A stretch of DNA of 64,000 nucleotides from NCBI RefSeq assembly GCF_038502225.1, contig NC_091303.1:32293530-32357529 (forward strand), given 5' to 3'. Numbering within the stretch: the first letter of the stretch is position 1; the number at the start of each line of letters is the position of its first letter. A model generated the notes under the pieces. The model did no database searches. It was given only the letters and a program-made list of their open reading frames with translations, and was not told the origin of the DNA. This DNA is from Cherax quadricarinatus. Taxonomy: Eukaryota; Arthropoda; Malacostraca; Decapoda; Parastacidae. The translations under genes and the position numbers were made by a program. Below are positions 1 to 15,799 of this stretch, piece after piece.

Positions 1-1749
<1,749 letters not shown>

Positions 1750-2388
1750 TCATGTGTCCACAACTATGCTTCGGTGACAACTGTGGCGATGATTTCGTGT
1801 TGAAAAACTTTCTGCAGGTCTGAGTCATTAAAACTGTGGTTCCTAGTGATGTGTCGAGGATGGGATTTTTCTTACAAATCTCTGTCGTGAACTTAAGGCC
1901 CAGACTGAGAGCTTCAGTTTCTGTGAGAGAAAGTGTGCATGAGGATAAATTGTTCATTATCTCTGGTCGTCCCATTTGACTCCATTTTCTTTCAGAGCAC
2001 AAGAGTTGTGTAGCTTGCGTGTTGAATTCAGTCTTTGCTGTACATCAGCAGCAGTGGCTTTGCTGAGAATATTTTCAGAAAAGAGGCTGTCAAGAGATAG
2101 GAGGGTAGCACGATGAGTGGTGATCCGTGTGGATATCATGTAAATTCTTCTTGAAGGTAGACGCGAGCAGCCTTTGTCTTGCACAGATCTGAAGAGAGAT
2201 ATCTTAAGAACTGGAACACAGCAGTGTATTGAAGGATTTTTAATTGCTATCAGCAGCACCATAGAACAAACAGCTGGCAAGTGCACCATCTTACATACTC
2301 TTGCGCATATGATACAACACGCCGATGCCATTTTTTTCCTCGTGATAAAGCTGTAAGATGACTTGTCTCCTTCACTTGCTTTCTCCAC
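1750..2388 (-). pseudogene. Possible Penelope-like element, N-terminal RT remnant
   Basis: Two overlapping reverse-strand frames (1957-2388 and 1667-2002) together read through a segment resembling the start of Penelope-like reverse transcriptases: NNLSSCTLSLTETEALSLGL followed by KF. A comparable N-L-S...LGLNF block occurs in the clearer Penelope copy near 27850. The frame changes near 1980. No RT catalytic motif or GIY-YIG domain is present. The match is one short conserved block, so this could be chance or another family. Confidence 0.4.
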
Positions 2389-2670
2389 TATATATATATT
2401 TTTTTATTAACACATCGGCCGTTTCCCAACAAGGCAGGGAGACCCGGAAAAGAAGAAAGACTTTCATTATCATTCACTCCATCACTGTCTTACCAGAGAG
2501 AGGCGTGCCTACACTATAGTTAAAAAGCTGCAACCTATCAGCACCCATCCTTCAGAGCGCAGACACCGTACTCCCCACTTCCAGGACTCAAGTCCGGCTA
2601 ACCAGTTTCCCTTAACCCCTTCATAAATATCACTTTCCTCACACTCCAACAGCACGTCAAGTCATAAAAA

Positions 2671-3525
2671 CTATTCGTGTCCACTCGCTCCTAACACGCT
2701 CACGCACGCTTTCTGGAAGTCCAAGCCCTTCGCACACAGAACTTCGTTTACCCCCTCCCTCAAACCTTTCCTAAAACGACCCCTACCCCATCTTCCTTCC
2801 ACTTCAGATTTTCTCGAAGTCATTATGTTTTGTGCCTCTCTAAGTGTCCGAACCACCTCAACAACCACTCCTCTGCCTTCTGGATAATACTTTTAGTAGC
2901 CTTGCACCTCCTTCTAATCTCCAAGTTACGGATTCTCAGCATTATAGTCACACCACACATTGCCCTCAAATGCGGCACCTCCACTGCCTCCAGCCTTCTC
3001 CTTGTTGCAACATTTACCATCCATGCTTCACTCCCATATACGAGCGTTGGTACAACGCTCATACATACTCTCATACATTCCCCTCTTTGCTTCCATGGAT
3101 AACGTTCTTTGTTTCCACTGACTCCTCAGTGCTCCACTTACCATTTTCCCTTTATCAGTTCTGTGATTCACCTCATCTTTCATAGATCCACCTGCTGACA
3201 AGTCCACTCCTAAAATACCTGAATACTCCCTCCCTCCCTCCAATCTAATATTCAGTTTTTCACTACCTAAATTATTTGTTATCCTCATCAACTTGCTCTT
3301 TCCTATGTTCACTTTTAATTTCTTTCTTTAGCATACTCTTCCAAACTCGCTCACCAACCTCTGCAATTTCTCTTCAGAATTTGCCAAGAGCACAGTGTCA
3401 TCAGCAAAGACCAACTGTGACAACTCCCATTTTGTGTTAGATTTTTTATTTTTTAATCCCACACCTCTAGCTAATACCCAAGCATTGACTTCTCCTAAAA
3501 CCCCATCTATAAATATACTGAACAA
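2671..3525 (-). pseudogene. RTE-like reverse transcriptase, C-terminal half, frameshifted
   Basis: Broken RT of copy II. Read 5' to 3' on the reverse strand it gives a fingers/palm piece ending in LVFADDTVLLANSEEKLQRL (3328-3525), then the RLEGG...DEVNHR segment (3028-3312), a segment with EAWMVNVATRRRLEAVEV and WLLRWFGHLER (2823-3074), and a C-terminal tail (2671-2868). Four frames are used, so at least three frameshifts have accumulated. In life the product would copy element RNA into cDNA at a nicked target. This copy cannot be active. Confidence 0.75.
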
Positions 3526-3796
3526 CTATGGTGACTTCAAGCATCCCTGTGTAAGGCCTACTTTTACTGGAAAATAATCTCCCTCTCTCCTACACACACT
3601 AACCTGAGCCTCACTATCTTTGTAAGAACTCTTAACTGCTTTCAGTAACCTACCACCAATTCCATACATTTACAACATCTGCTAGATTGCTTCCCTATCC
3701 ACTCTATCATATGCCTTTTCCAAATTCATACATGAAATGAATTCCTTTTTTAGCCTTATGCTTCCCTTTGCTTACCCTTTTGCTTACCACTCTCTC

Positions 3797-3875
3797 CTTT
3801 TACGTTCCTTCGCCACTCTCTCCTTTTACATTCATTCACCACTCTCTCCTTTTACATTCCTTCACCACTCTCTTA
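3797..3875. repeat. 26-bp tandem triplication inside RTE-like copy II
   Basis: Three successive units of about 26 bp containing CTTTTACATTCCTTCACCAC. The equivalent place in copy III (near 12190) has one unit, so this is a local expansion within the element. Confidence 0.75.
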
Positions 3876-4367
3876 ACCTCTCTTTTTCTCTCCATATACT
3901 CCTTCCTTGCATCACTTCTACTTTGTAAAATCTTTCATATACTAACTTTTTCTCTTTTACTACTGTCTTTACATCATCATTCCACCCGTTGCTCTTCTTC
4001 CCTCTCGCACCCACTTTCCTGTAACCACAAACTTTTGCTGAACATTCTAACATTACATTGCTAAATCTGTCTCATGCCTCTTCAACCTCGATGATAAAAA
4101 AGAAACATGTGCAGTTAGGTATGTGTTGCACATTTGTCTTTATCAACCTGTCGTTATTCTATACCATTTTCATATATATTAACCTAACTGCCCTTCCATT
4201 AGTTTATAAACCTTCACAGCTCTACTACTTGCTGCTTCCATTTTCCTTGTATCCCATCTTCCTTTTATTCTCACTGTAGCTACAACTAAAAAATATCTGA
4301 TGTATCAGTGGCCCCTTTATAAACTATAACATCCTGAAGTCTACCCAACAGTCTTTTATCTACTAAT

Positions 4368-4666
4368 AGCCTGGTGGCTAAAGCTTCCGCTTCACACACG
4401 GAGGGCCCGGGTTCGATTCCCGGCGGGTGGAAACATTCGACACGTTTCCTTACACCTGTTGTCCTGTTCACCTAGCAGCAAATAGGTACCTGGGTGTTAG
4501 TCGACTGGTGTGGGTCGCATCCTGGGGGACAAGATTAAGGACCCCAATGGAAATAAGTTAGACAGTCCTCGATGACGCACTGACTTTCTTGGGTTATCCT
4601 GGGTGGCTAATCCTCCGGGGTTAAAAATCCGAACGAAATCTTATCTTATCTTATCTTATCTTATCT
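4368..4666 (+). mobile_element. tRNA-derived SINE with (TTATC)n tail
   Basis: About 300 bp with a tRNA-like head, an unrelated middle, and a tail of five TTATC units. The head has a plausible A box (TGGCTAAAGC, 4375-4384) and a perfect B box (GGTTCGATTCC, 4410-4420). The anticodon arm region TTCCG...CGGAG encloses CTTCACACA, which recalls tRNA-Val(CAC), but the loop is longer than normal, so it is not a working tRNA. It would be transcribed by RNA polymerase III and mobilised by a LINE. It sits inside RTE-like copy II, hence is younger than that copy. No clear target duplication is visible; the target seems to have lost about 18 bp. Confidence 0.85.
4375..4420 (+). promoter_or_regulatory. RNA polymerase III internal promoter (A and B boxes) of the SINE
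   Basis: A box TGGCTAAAGC at 4375-4384 and B box GGTTCGATTCC at 4410-4420. Boxes are matched by eye to the tRNA consensus. Confidence 0.75.
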
Positions 4667-5189
4667 GTCATTACGCCATTTATAATATCCTTAATTCTTA
4701 TTTATCCTTCTTTTTTCCTAAAATATGTATTACGTATTACCAAACCCCCTCTCTATACAAAGTTCATAGACCACATTATTATTTACATTTAGCACCCCAA
4801 ACTTATCTACCGTGCCCACTATAACCATTTCACTCACTTTAGCATTCATGTCTCTCATCATGACTACTCTCTCACTTGGTTCAAAACTTCCCAAACACTC
4901 GCTTAACATCTCCCAAAATATCTCTCTCTTTCTCTCTGTTCTTTACCCTCCTCTCTTCTCCAAATGTGTAAACACATATTATAACTCATTCTTAGCATCC
5001 GACCCTTACTTTAATCCACATAATCCTTGAATTTATGCATTTATATTCCCTCTTCTTCCATAACTGATCCTTCAAAATTATTGTTACACTTTGCTTAGCT
5101 CTAACTCTTTCAGATACTCCTGACTTAATCCCATTTATTTCTCCCCATTAATTTCCATTTATTTCTTCGTAACAAATAGAAAACAAAGA

Positions 5190-5880
5190 GTAATAGTAAA
5201 CAGAATAAAGTCCGAGGCATCTATGGTGAAAAGCTCTGTTTCACAAGGCACAGTACTCGCTCTCATCAAATTCCTCATCCTCATATATGACATAGACAGA
5301 GATGTCAGCCATTGCTCCGTGCCTTCCTTTGCAGATGACACCCGAATTCCCATGACAGTGACCCCCATCGAAGACACCACAATACTCCAAGGCGGACATC
5401 AACCAACTCTTCAAATGGGCCACTCAAAACAATATGAAGGTCATTGAAGATAAATTTCAACTACTCAGATATGGAAAACTTGAGGAAATTAAAACTGTAT
5501 TAGGGTATACAACAAATTCTAGGGACGCCAAGCTTATGACGATTCTCTTCAAATCACTTCTTCTGTCTAGACCGGAATACTGCTGTACACTAGCTACCCC
5601 TTCAAGGCAGGCGAAATTGCTGACCTGAAGAGTGTACAAAGAACTTTCACGGCACTCGTAAGTACGATAAGGCACCTAAATTACTGGGAACGGTTGAAGT
5701 CCCTTGATTTGTATTCCCTGAAATGCAGCGGAGAGAGACATGATAATATACACTTGGAAAATCCACATATCAACCAAACACACTAAACAGAAACGAACCT
5801 CACTCCATAGCCACCATCCCCCTAAGCACTAATTCCACTATCACAGGAGCCTCCCATAATATTGTGCCTTGACTCCCACC
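5190..5880 (+). pseudogene. Non-LTR reverse transcriptase fragment of a separate family
   Basis: Forward-strand remnant unlike both main LINE families here. It begins with a QGTVL block, then DIDRDVSHCSVPSFADDTRI containing the FADD catalytic motif, then a C-terminal stretch with LLLSRPEYCC and LNYWERLKSLDLYSLKC, and a tail with SHNIVP. Frames change at least three times (5223-5447, 5434-5628, then beyond). It lies directly upstream of the CR1-like copy at 5895. It belongs to the broad Jockey/CR1/L2 assemblage by motif; the exact clade is unknown. Confidence 0.65.
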
Positions 5881-5923
5881 CTCCCAGCCTGCACCTTCCT
5901 CTTCCATCTCCCAAAATACAGTA

Positions 5924-6440
5924 ATGGAAAGGAAGCTAAAGGTATGGTACACCAATGCAGATAGATTAACAAATAAGAGTGAAGAGTGGCAAGAACGCAT
6001 CATTAATGCATCACCTGATATCATAGCACTAACAGAGACAAAACTTACAGGGATGATAATGATAACAGATGCAATTTTTCCACCTGGATATCAGATTATG
6101 AGGAAAGACAGAGAGAACAGAGCAGGGGGAGGAGTAGCATTGCTCATAAAAAACCAGTGGAGTTTTGAGGAGATGGGAGGAATGGAAATAAGAGAAACAG
6201 ACGACTTCATTGTAGGAACACTTCAGACTGGTGGTCCAAAGGTGATGATAGCAGTGATGTATAACCCACCACTTAACAGCAGGAGAACAAGAGAAGAGTA
6301 TGATGTGCGCAATAGGGCAATGGTGGATACACTAGCTGAAGTGGCCAGGAGGGCTCATATGGGTAGAGCAAAATTGCTTATAATGGGGGATTTCAATCAT
6401 AAAGAGATTGACTGGGAAAACCTAGAGCCACATGGGGACC
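5924..6440 (+). pseudogene. CR1-like EEP endonuclease domain
   Basis: Reading frame starting MERKLKVWYTNADRL. It shows the APE/EEP nuclease signatures: N in YTNADRL, E in LTETKLT, YNPP, and the catalytic GDFNHKEIDW. This domain nicks target DNA to prime reverse transcription. A one-base loss near 6437, where other copies read HGGPETWRAK, shifts the frame; the protein continues in another frame from 6460. The upstream frame is closed, and related copies (near 43250) show that this sequence follows directly on an N-terminal proline/serine-rich region. Confidence 0.85.
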
Positions 6441-6459
6441 AGAAACATGGAGGGCTAAG

Positions 6460-7430
6460 ATGTTGGAGACTGTATTGGAGAACTTCATGCATCAACTTGT
6501 TAGGGATACAACCAGAGAGAGAGGAGAGGATGTTGCAGCAAGGCTGGATCTCATATTCACCTTGAATAGTTCAGACATAAGGGATATCACCCACGAAAGA
6601 CCCCTTGGAGCTAGTGATCATGATGTCCTGAGTTTTGAATATCTTGTTGAGTTAACAGTGGAGAATGCAGCAGCACGAGAACAAAGAGAGAAAACAAACT
6701 TCAAAAAAGGGGACTACATAGGAATGAGAAATTTCCTACATGAAGTGCAGTGGGAAAGAGAACTAGATGGAAAGACAGTAAATGAAATGATGGAAATAGT
6801 AGCCACTAAGTGCAGGGAAGCAGAGGAAAGGTTCATACCAAAGGGCAACAGAAAAAATGGTAAGACCAGAGTGAGCCCGTGGTTTAATTGGAGGTGTAAA
6901 GAAGCCAAATCCAAGTGTGCGAGAGCATGGAAAAGGTATAGAAGGCAAAGGACTCAAGAAAACAAGGAGCTGAGCAGAAGAACCAGAAACGAATATGCAA
7001 GGATAAGGAGAGACACCCAGAGGCAATACGAGAACGATATAGCATCAAAAGCCAAATCTGAACCAAAGTTGTTATACAGTCACATTAGGAGAAAAACAAC
7101 AGTCAAGGACGAGGTAATCAGGCTGAGGAAAGAAGGAGGGGAGCTGACGAAGAGTGACCAAGAAGTATGTGATGAACTAAACAAAAGATTTAGAGAAGTA
7201 TTCACAATAGAGTCAGGAATGCTTCCAGCAAACTGTGGAGGTAGGGTGCACCAGCAGGCGCTGGACACAATACACATAACCAAGGTAGAGGTGAAGAAAC
7301 TGCTAGACGAACTTGATATCTCAAAGGCGGTGGGCCCAGATAACATATCTCCATGGATACTGAGAGAGGGAGCAGAGGAACTGTGTGTGCCATTAGCAGC
7401 AATCTTCAGTAAATCTATCGAAACAGGCCT
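6460..7430 (+). pseudogene. CR1-like ORF2 middle part (end of EEP nuclease and linker)
   Basis: Continues the nuclease after the frameshift: LDLIFTLNSSDI and the terminal catalytic GASDHDVL (SDH motif). A basic linker follows (KSKCARAWKRYRRQRT, NEYARIRRDTQRQYEND), then the start of the RT domain with VGPDNISPWILREGAEELC. The frame is lost again near 7437, where the conserved VWK motif is garbled to SGRQNM. Linker length agrees with the reverse-strand copies. Confidence 0.85.
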
Positions 7431-7454
7431 GAGTAGTGGAAGACAGAACATGTA

Positions 7455-8783
7455 GTTCCAATTTTTAAGAAAGGAGACAGACAGGCAGCATTAAACTACA
7501 GACCAGTGTCACTGACTTGTATAGTATGTAAAGTCAAGGAAAAGATTATCAGGAGAAAAGTAGTGGAACACATTGAAAAGATTGGGCTCATACATGACAG
7601 TCAGCATGGCTTCAGAGATGGGAAATCCTGTGTCACAAATTTACTTGAGTTCTACGATAAGGTAACAGAAGTAAGACAGGAGAGAGAGGGATGGGTAGAT
7701 TGCATCTTTTTAGATTGCAAGAAGGCTTTTGACACAGTACCACACAAGAGACTGGTGCAAAAATTAGAGGAGCAGGCAGGAATAACAGGGAAAGTACTGC
7801 AATGGATCAGGGAATACCTGACTGGAAGGAAACAACGTGTGTTGGTACGTGATGAAGTGTCGGAGTGGGCGAATGTGTCGAGTGGGGTTCCACAAGGTTC
7901 AGTCCTAGGCCCGGTGCTGTTTCTTGTATATGTAAATAACATGGTGGAAGGAATAGATTCAGAAGTGTCACTGTTCGCTGATGATGTGAAACTGATGAGG
8001 AGAATACAAGTAAGCGAGGATCAGTTAAGATTACAAGGGGATCTGGACAAACTACAAGTATGGTCCGACAAATGGCTCCTGGAGTTTAACCCCAGTAAGT
8101 GTAAGGTCATGAAGATTGGGGAAGGACACAGAAGACCGCAGACGGAGTACAGGTTAGGAAACCAATAGCTGCAAACGTCAGTTAAAGAAAAGGATCTTGG
8201 GGTAAGCATTATAACGACCATGTCCCCTGAGGCACACATCAATCAAATAACTGCTGCAACATATGGGAGATTGGCAAACCTGAGATTGGCGTTTAGACAT
8301 CTGAGTGAGGAGTCATTCACGACATTGTACACAGTGTACGTAAGGCTTATACTGGAATATGCAGCGCCAGTATGGAACCCTCACTTAGTCAAACACGTCA
8401 CGAAATTGGAGAAAGTGCAAAAATTTGCAACACGATTAGCCCCGGAACTGAGGGGTATGTCTTATGAGGAGAGGTTAAGGGAACTAAACCTGATGACACT
8501 AGAGGATAGGAGGGATAGAGGGGACATGATAACAACGTATAAAATACTAAGAGGCATTGACAAGGTGGACAAGGATCGAATGTTTCAGAGATGGGATACA
8601 GAAACAAGGGGACACAATTGGAAACTGAAAACCAAGATGAGTCATAGGGATGTTAGGAAGTATTTCTTTAGTCTTAGAGTTGTCAGGAACTGGAATAATC
8701 TGGAGAGTGAAGTAGTGGAAACAAGTTCCATAAATAGCTTTAAGAAGAGGCATGCCAAATATCATGGAGCAGGGAGAGAGTGA
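7455..8783 (+). pseudogene. CR1-like reverse transcriptase with one premature stop
   Basis: One frame runs from the FKKGDRQ block to the C-terminus, broken only by a TAG at 8166-8168 (a Q codon in sister copies). Palm motifs in order: [24 protein letters not shown] (first catalytic Asp), [29 protein letters not shown] (catalytic FADD), KCKVMKIG. After the stop the thumb/C-terminal part follows with [35 protein letters not shown] and WNNLESEVVE. With the stop and two upstream frameshifts the copy is inactive but looks fairly recent. Confidence 0.9.
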
Positions 8784-8822
8784 ATTAGTATCGACCAGTG
8801 AAGAGGCGGGGCTAGGAGCTAT

Positions 8823-8886
8823 GAATCGACCCCTGCAACCACATATAGGTGAGTACATATAGGTGAGTACACACACACACACACAT
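8823..8886 (+). repeat. CR1-like 3' terminus: GGTGAGTAC repeats and (AC)n tail
   Basis: Ends as CCACATATAGGTGAGTAC, then ATATAGGTGAGTAC, then ACACACACACAC. The reverse-strand copies show the complement, (TG)n followed by TACTCACC. The tail is probably part of RT template recognition. Confidence 0.8.
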
Positions 8887-9633
8887 AGTATATATATATT
8901 CTCTCATTCTCTTGTATTAATTGTAGTAGCTCTGGTTCCAGCACCGAAGTGTATCAAATAAAGAAGTCCTAGGTGCATGCAGTTGTGCACTTTCGTCTGT
9001 AGTGACGAAGGTGCACAAGTACCTACACCGCACATACTATGTGCACATATCAAATACTGAGAGTCTTTGGAGTAATTGGTATATCAGTGTCTATAGGATG
9101 ACTTATGAATTCCTCTTCAAATTCGCTTCAGATCTTCATCATTAATATTTAACTGCATTACAAGCATATGCATCACTCTGCACTATTCCATTCGCGTGCA
9201 TTGAAGTACTGGGGACTGGGGTTTCACAATGTGGCCAAACTTTTCTCGGATCGCGTAGCGACAACAATAATATGTCTGTACTGTAGCTCCCACCAAATGA
9301 TGTCACTAATGTGCATGCCCTTACTGGAGCTTCCACTCATAATGTCACCAGTGTCGTTTGTAAGGTGTAACGAAATCGATCTATAGAACAACTTTAATGT
9401 TGGGTATATATGTACGTGCAGAGGCATAGAACCTCAGACCAGAGATCCGATCAATGGTCTAGTTCATAACAGCAGGCAGAGATGCCACACACACAAACTT
9501 CAGCTCATGTGTAGACGTTGTTTATCTAAAACTATTTGAAGTTGTGGACGAACTTTAGTCTTACAGCAAGATAGAATGTGTTGTGTTAGTCAAGAAGACT
9601 AAGATGGAAAGTTGGGAAGAGGCCAGAGGAGGG
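8887..9633. other. Unassigned sequence
   Basis: No open frame longer than about 70 codons, no recognised element. Nothing supported. Confidence 0.5.
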
Positions 9634-9800
9634 GCAGATAAGACAGGAGCATCAAGACGGTATTGTCAAGGACAGACAAAAGCGGGACAGGCAGGAGGAG
9701 CAGATAAGACAGGAGTATCAAGACGGTATTGTCAAGGACAGACAAAAGCGGGACACACAGGAAGTGCAGGAAGGACAGGAAGAGGAGCATGAACAGGAGG
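9634..9800. repeat. 66-bp tandem duplication
   Basis: Two and a half units of about 66 bp, the second starting at 9700. Each contains CAGATAAGACAGGAG and GACGGTATTGTCAAGGACAG. The following 100 bp is an AGGA-rich degenerate extension. Confidence 0.8.
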
Positions 9801-9899
9801 AGCAAGATGTTCATGATCAGGATTAGCAGGTGGATCAGGGTGGTCAGGAGGATTTGGCCACACAGGAGGAGCGGGATAGATAGGAGGAATAGGAAAAAA

Positions 9900-10383
<484 letters not shown>

Positions 10384-10627
10384 TATTAACACACTGACCG
10401 ATTCCCACCAAGGCAGGGTGGTCCGAAAAAGAAAAACTTTCACCATTATTCACTCCATCACTGTCTTTCCAGAAGGGTGCTATACACTACAGTTTTTAAA
10501 CCGCAACATTAACACCCCTCCTTCAGAGTACAGGCACTGTACGTCCCATCTTCAGGACTCAAGTCCGGCCTGCGGGTTTTCCTGAACCCCTTCATAAATG
10601 TTACTTTGCTCACACTCCAACAGCACG

Positions 10628-12087
10628 TCAAGTATTAAAAAACATTTGTCTCCATTCACTCCTATCAAACACTCTCACACATGCCCGCTGAAAGTCCAAG
10701 TCCCTCGGACACAAAACCTTCTTTAACCCCTCCCTCCAATCTTTCTTAGACCGACCCCTACCCAGCCTTCCTTCCACTACAGACTGATACACTCTTGAAG
10801 TCATTCTGTTTCGCTCCATTCTCTCTATATGTCCGAACCACCTCAACAACCCTTCCTCAGCCCTCTGGACAACAGTTTTGGTAATCCCGCACCTCCTCCT
10901 CACTTCCAAACTACGAATTCTCTATATTATATTCACACCACACATTGCCCTCAGACATGACATCTCCACTGCCTCCAGCCTTCTCCTCATTGCAACATTC
11001 ATCACCCATGCTTCACACCCATATAAATGAGCGTTGGTAAAACTATACTCTCACAGATTCCCCTCTTTGCCTCCAAGGACAAAGTTCGTTGTCTCCACAG
11101 ACTCCTAAGTGCACCGCTCACCCTTTTCCCTTCATCAATTCTATGATTCACCTCATCTTTCATAGACCCATCCGCTGACACGTCCACTCCCAAATATCTG
11201 AATACATTCACCTCCTCCATACTCTCTCTCTCCAATCTGATATCCAATCTTCCATCACCTAACCTTTTTGTTATCCTCACAAATTTACTCTTTCCTGTAT
11301 TTACTTTTAATTTTCTTCTTTTGCATACCCTACCAAATTCAACCACCAACCTCTGCAGGGCTCTCTTCAGAATCTCCCAAGAGCACAGTGTCATCAGCAA
11401 AGAGCAACTGTGACAACTCCCACTTTATGTGTGATTCTTTATCTTTTAACTCCACGCCTCTTGCCAAGACCCTCGCATTTACTTCTCTTACAACCCCATC
11501 TATAAATATATTAAACAACCACGGTGACATCACACATCCTTGTCTAAGGCCTACTTTTACTGGGAAATAATTTCCCTCTTTCCTACATACTCTAACTTGA
11601 GCTTCACTATCCTCGTAAAAACTCTTCACTGCTTTCAGTAACCTACCTCCTACACCATACACCTGCAACATCTGCCACATTGCCCCACTATCCACCCTGT
11701 CATACGCCTTTTCCAAATCCATAAATGCCACAAAGACCTCTTTAGCCTTATCTAAATACTGTTCACTTACATGTTTCACTGTAAACACCTGGTCCACACT
11801 CCCCCTACCTTTCCTCCTGCTTTTAACATTTCTATCTTTATCCCATCAATCCCGGCTGCCTTACTCTTTTTCATTTTACCTACTGCCTCACGAACTTCCC
11901 CCACACTCACAGCCGGCTCTTCCTCACTCCTACAAGATGTTATTCCTCCTTGCCCTATACACGAAATCACAGCTTTCCTATCTGCATCAACATTTAACAG
12001 TTCATCAAAATATTCCCTCCATCTTCCCAATACCTCTATCTCTCCATTTAATAACTCTCCTCTCCTATTTTTAACTGACAAATCCAT
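10628..12087 (-). pseudogene. RTE-like reverse transcriptase, frameshifted and internally deleted
   Basis: Four overlapping frames rebuild most of an RT: 11776-12087 (RREYF-like WREYFDELLNVDADRKAV, KSKAAGIDGI), 11339-11797 (VFVAFMDLEKAYDRVDSG with first catalytic Asp, VGLRQGCVMSPWLFNIFIDG, LLFADDTVLLGDSEE), 11002-11400 (KLKVNTGKSK, RYLGVDVSADGSMKDEVNHR) and 10628-10909 (GLLRWFGHIERMERNRM). The stretch between KAGGK and DQVFTVKH is joined directly, so several conserved RT blocks are missing. Not functional. Confidence 0.85.
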
Positions 12088-12117
12088 TTGTTCTCTAGGC
12101 TTCCTTAACTTATTAAT

Positions 12118-13098
12118 CTAACTCCAAAACTTTTTCTTATTTTCAAAAAAATTTGTTGATAACATCTCACCCACTCTCTCATTTGTTCTCTTTTTACATT
12201 GCTTCACCACTCTCTTAACCTCTCTCTTTTTCTCCATATACTCTTCCCTCCTTGCATCACTTCTACTTTGTAAAAACTTCTCATATGCTAATTTTTTCTC
12301 CCTTACTTCTCTCTTTTCATCATCATTGCACCAATCGCTCCTCTTCCCTCCCTCACCCACTTTCCTGTAACCACAAACTTCTGCTGAACACTCTAACACT
12401 ACATTTTTAAGCCTACCCCATACCTCTTCGACCCCATTGCCTATGCTCTCATTAGCCCATCTATCCTCCAATAGCTGTTTATATCTTACCCTAACTGCCT
12501 CCTCTTTTAGTTTATAAACCTTCACCTCTCTCTTCCCTGATGCTTCTATTCTCCTTGTATCCCATCTACCTTTTACTCTCAATGTAGCTACAACTAAAAA
12601 GTGATCTGATATATCTGTGGCCTCTCTATAAACATGTACATCCTGAAGTCTACTCAACAGTCTTTTATCTACCAATACATAATCCAACAAACTACTGTCA
12701 TTTCGCCCTACATCATATCTTGTACACTTATTTATCCTCTTTTTCTTAAAATATGTATTACCCATAATACATATTATACAAAGTTCAATCAAAGGGCTCC
12801 CATTATCATTTACACCTGGCACTCCAAACTTAACTACCACACCCTCTCTAAAAGTTTCTCCTACTTTAGCATTCAGGTCCCCTACCACAATTACTCTCTC
12901 ACTTGGTTCAAAGGTTCCTATACCTTCACTTAACATCTCCCAAAATCTCTCTCTCTCCTCTACATTCCTCTCTTCTCCAGGTGCATACACGCTCATTATG
13001 ACCCACTTCTCGCATCCAACCTTTACTTTAATCCACATAATTTTTGAATTTACACATTCATATTCTCTTTTCTCCTTCCATAACTGATCTTTCAACAT
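12118..13098 (-). pseudogene. RTE-like EEP endonuclease and linker, long open frame
   Basis: A 326-codon reverse-strand frame. Nuclease motifs: VIMSVYAPGEERN, VVGDLNAKVGE (catalytic GDLNAKVG), DYVLVDKRLLSRL, and ATDISDHFLVVATL (catalytic SDH). A charged linker follows (KKREVKRVVKQCKKRTNE). Upstream sequence (13100-13310) adds the N-terminal piece with LSETKLKG, so the true start lies near 13310 in another frame. The frame ends at 12118 by a stop before the RT. Role: target DNA nicking for target-primed reverse transcription. Confidence 0.85.
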
Positions 13099-13324
13099 TA
13101 CTGCTACCCCTTCCTTAGCTCTAACTCTCTCAGATACTCCAGATTTAATCCCATTTATTTCCCCCCACCGAAACTCCCCTACCCCCTTCAGCTTTGTTTC
13201 GCTTAGGGCAGGACATCCAACTTCTTTTCGTTAATAACATCAGCAATCATCTGTTTCTTGTCATCCGCAAAACATCCAAGCACATTCAAGCATCCCAGTT
13301 TCATAAAGTTTTTCTTCTTCTCTT

Positions 13325-13702
<378 letters not shown>

Positions 13703-14089
13703 GTCGTGCCGAATATGTAAAACTGGTCAATTAGCAAGAACTCATTTAAAATTAAGTCCTTTCTAAAATTTTCTCTTATGCGTTTAAAGATATATTTTTT
13801 TCATTAATGTTGATGTTAAAATTTATAATTTTGCACCAAAAAGAACTTAGAAAACTTACCTAACCTTATCATAACAAGAACAATTTATTTTAGCCTAACC
13901 CAACTAAATATATTTTAGATTTGTTTACAGTAATTTAATACTAAACAAACACAGTGAAATATATTTTTTTCGTTACGTTCAGAATGATTTTGGCGAAATT
14001 ATTGCATACACAAATTTTCACTTGTCCTATATGGCAAGATGAGCGTTGCTATTTAACCAAGATGGCAAGTTCTGCCTATTCGGCACGAC
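13703..14089 (+). mobile_element. 388-bp TIR element, copy A
   Basis: Starts GTCGTGCCGAATATG and ends CCTATTCGGCACGAC, giving a 13-bp perfect terminal inverted repeat (GTCGTGCCGAATA) inside an imperfect repeat of about 24 bp. Length 387 bp, no coding capacity. Copies B and C are full-length relatives. Both flanks are (TA)n. It resembles a MITE; the autonomous partner is not in this window. Confidence 0.85.
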
Positions 14090-15737
<1,648 letters not shown>

Positions 15738-15799
15738 GTTAATAAGATCACAGTAAATAGGTGATTTGTAGTCCAGAGTTCACAGATGAAGAAATATCC

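Larger units (their letters stand above)
2389..5157 (-). mobile_element. RTE-like LINE copy II, split by a SINE
   Basis: Reverse-strand, nearly full-length but heavily mutated copy of the RTE-like family. Its 3' untranslated part starts next to a short TATATAT tract with ATTAACACATCGGCCGTTTC and matches the 3' ends at 10380 and 14875. RT fragments lie at 2671-3525, and nuclease and linker parts at 3860-5157. The copy is interrupted at 4368-4666 by a tRNA-derived SINE. Relative to copy III about 18 bp of target are missing at the insertion point. Many frameshifts make it a dead copy. Confidence 0.8.
5895..8886 (+). mobile_element. CR1-like LINE copy 1, nearly complete ORF2
   Basis: Forward-strand non-LTR element holding an EEP endonuclease, linker, reverse transcriptase and 3' end. 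The RT reads like the CR1 group ([64 protein letters not shown]). The 3' end carries two copies of AGGTGAGTAC followed by (AC)n. ORF1 is absent, so the copy is 5' truncated. Damage is light: two frameshifts and one in-frame stop. Eight further copies of this family lie in the window on the opposite strand. Confidence 0.9.

Noticed and set aside
4368..4440. A functional tRNA gene
   Set aside because: A and B boxes are present, but the anticodon loop is too long and the sequence continues into a SINE body and tail.
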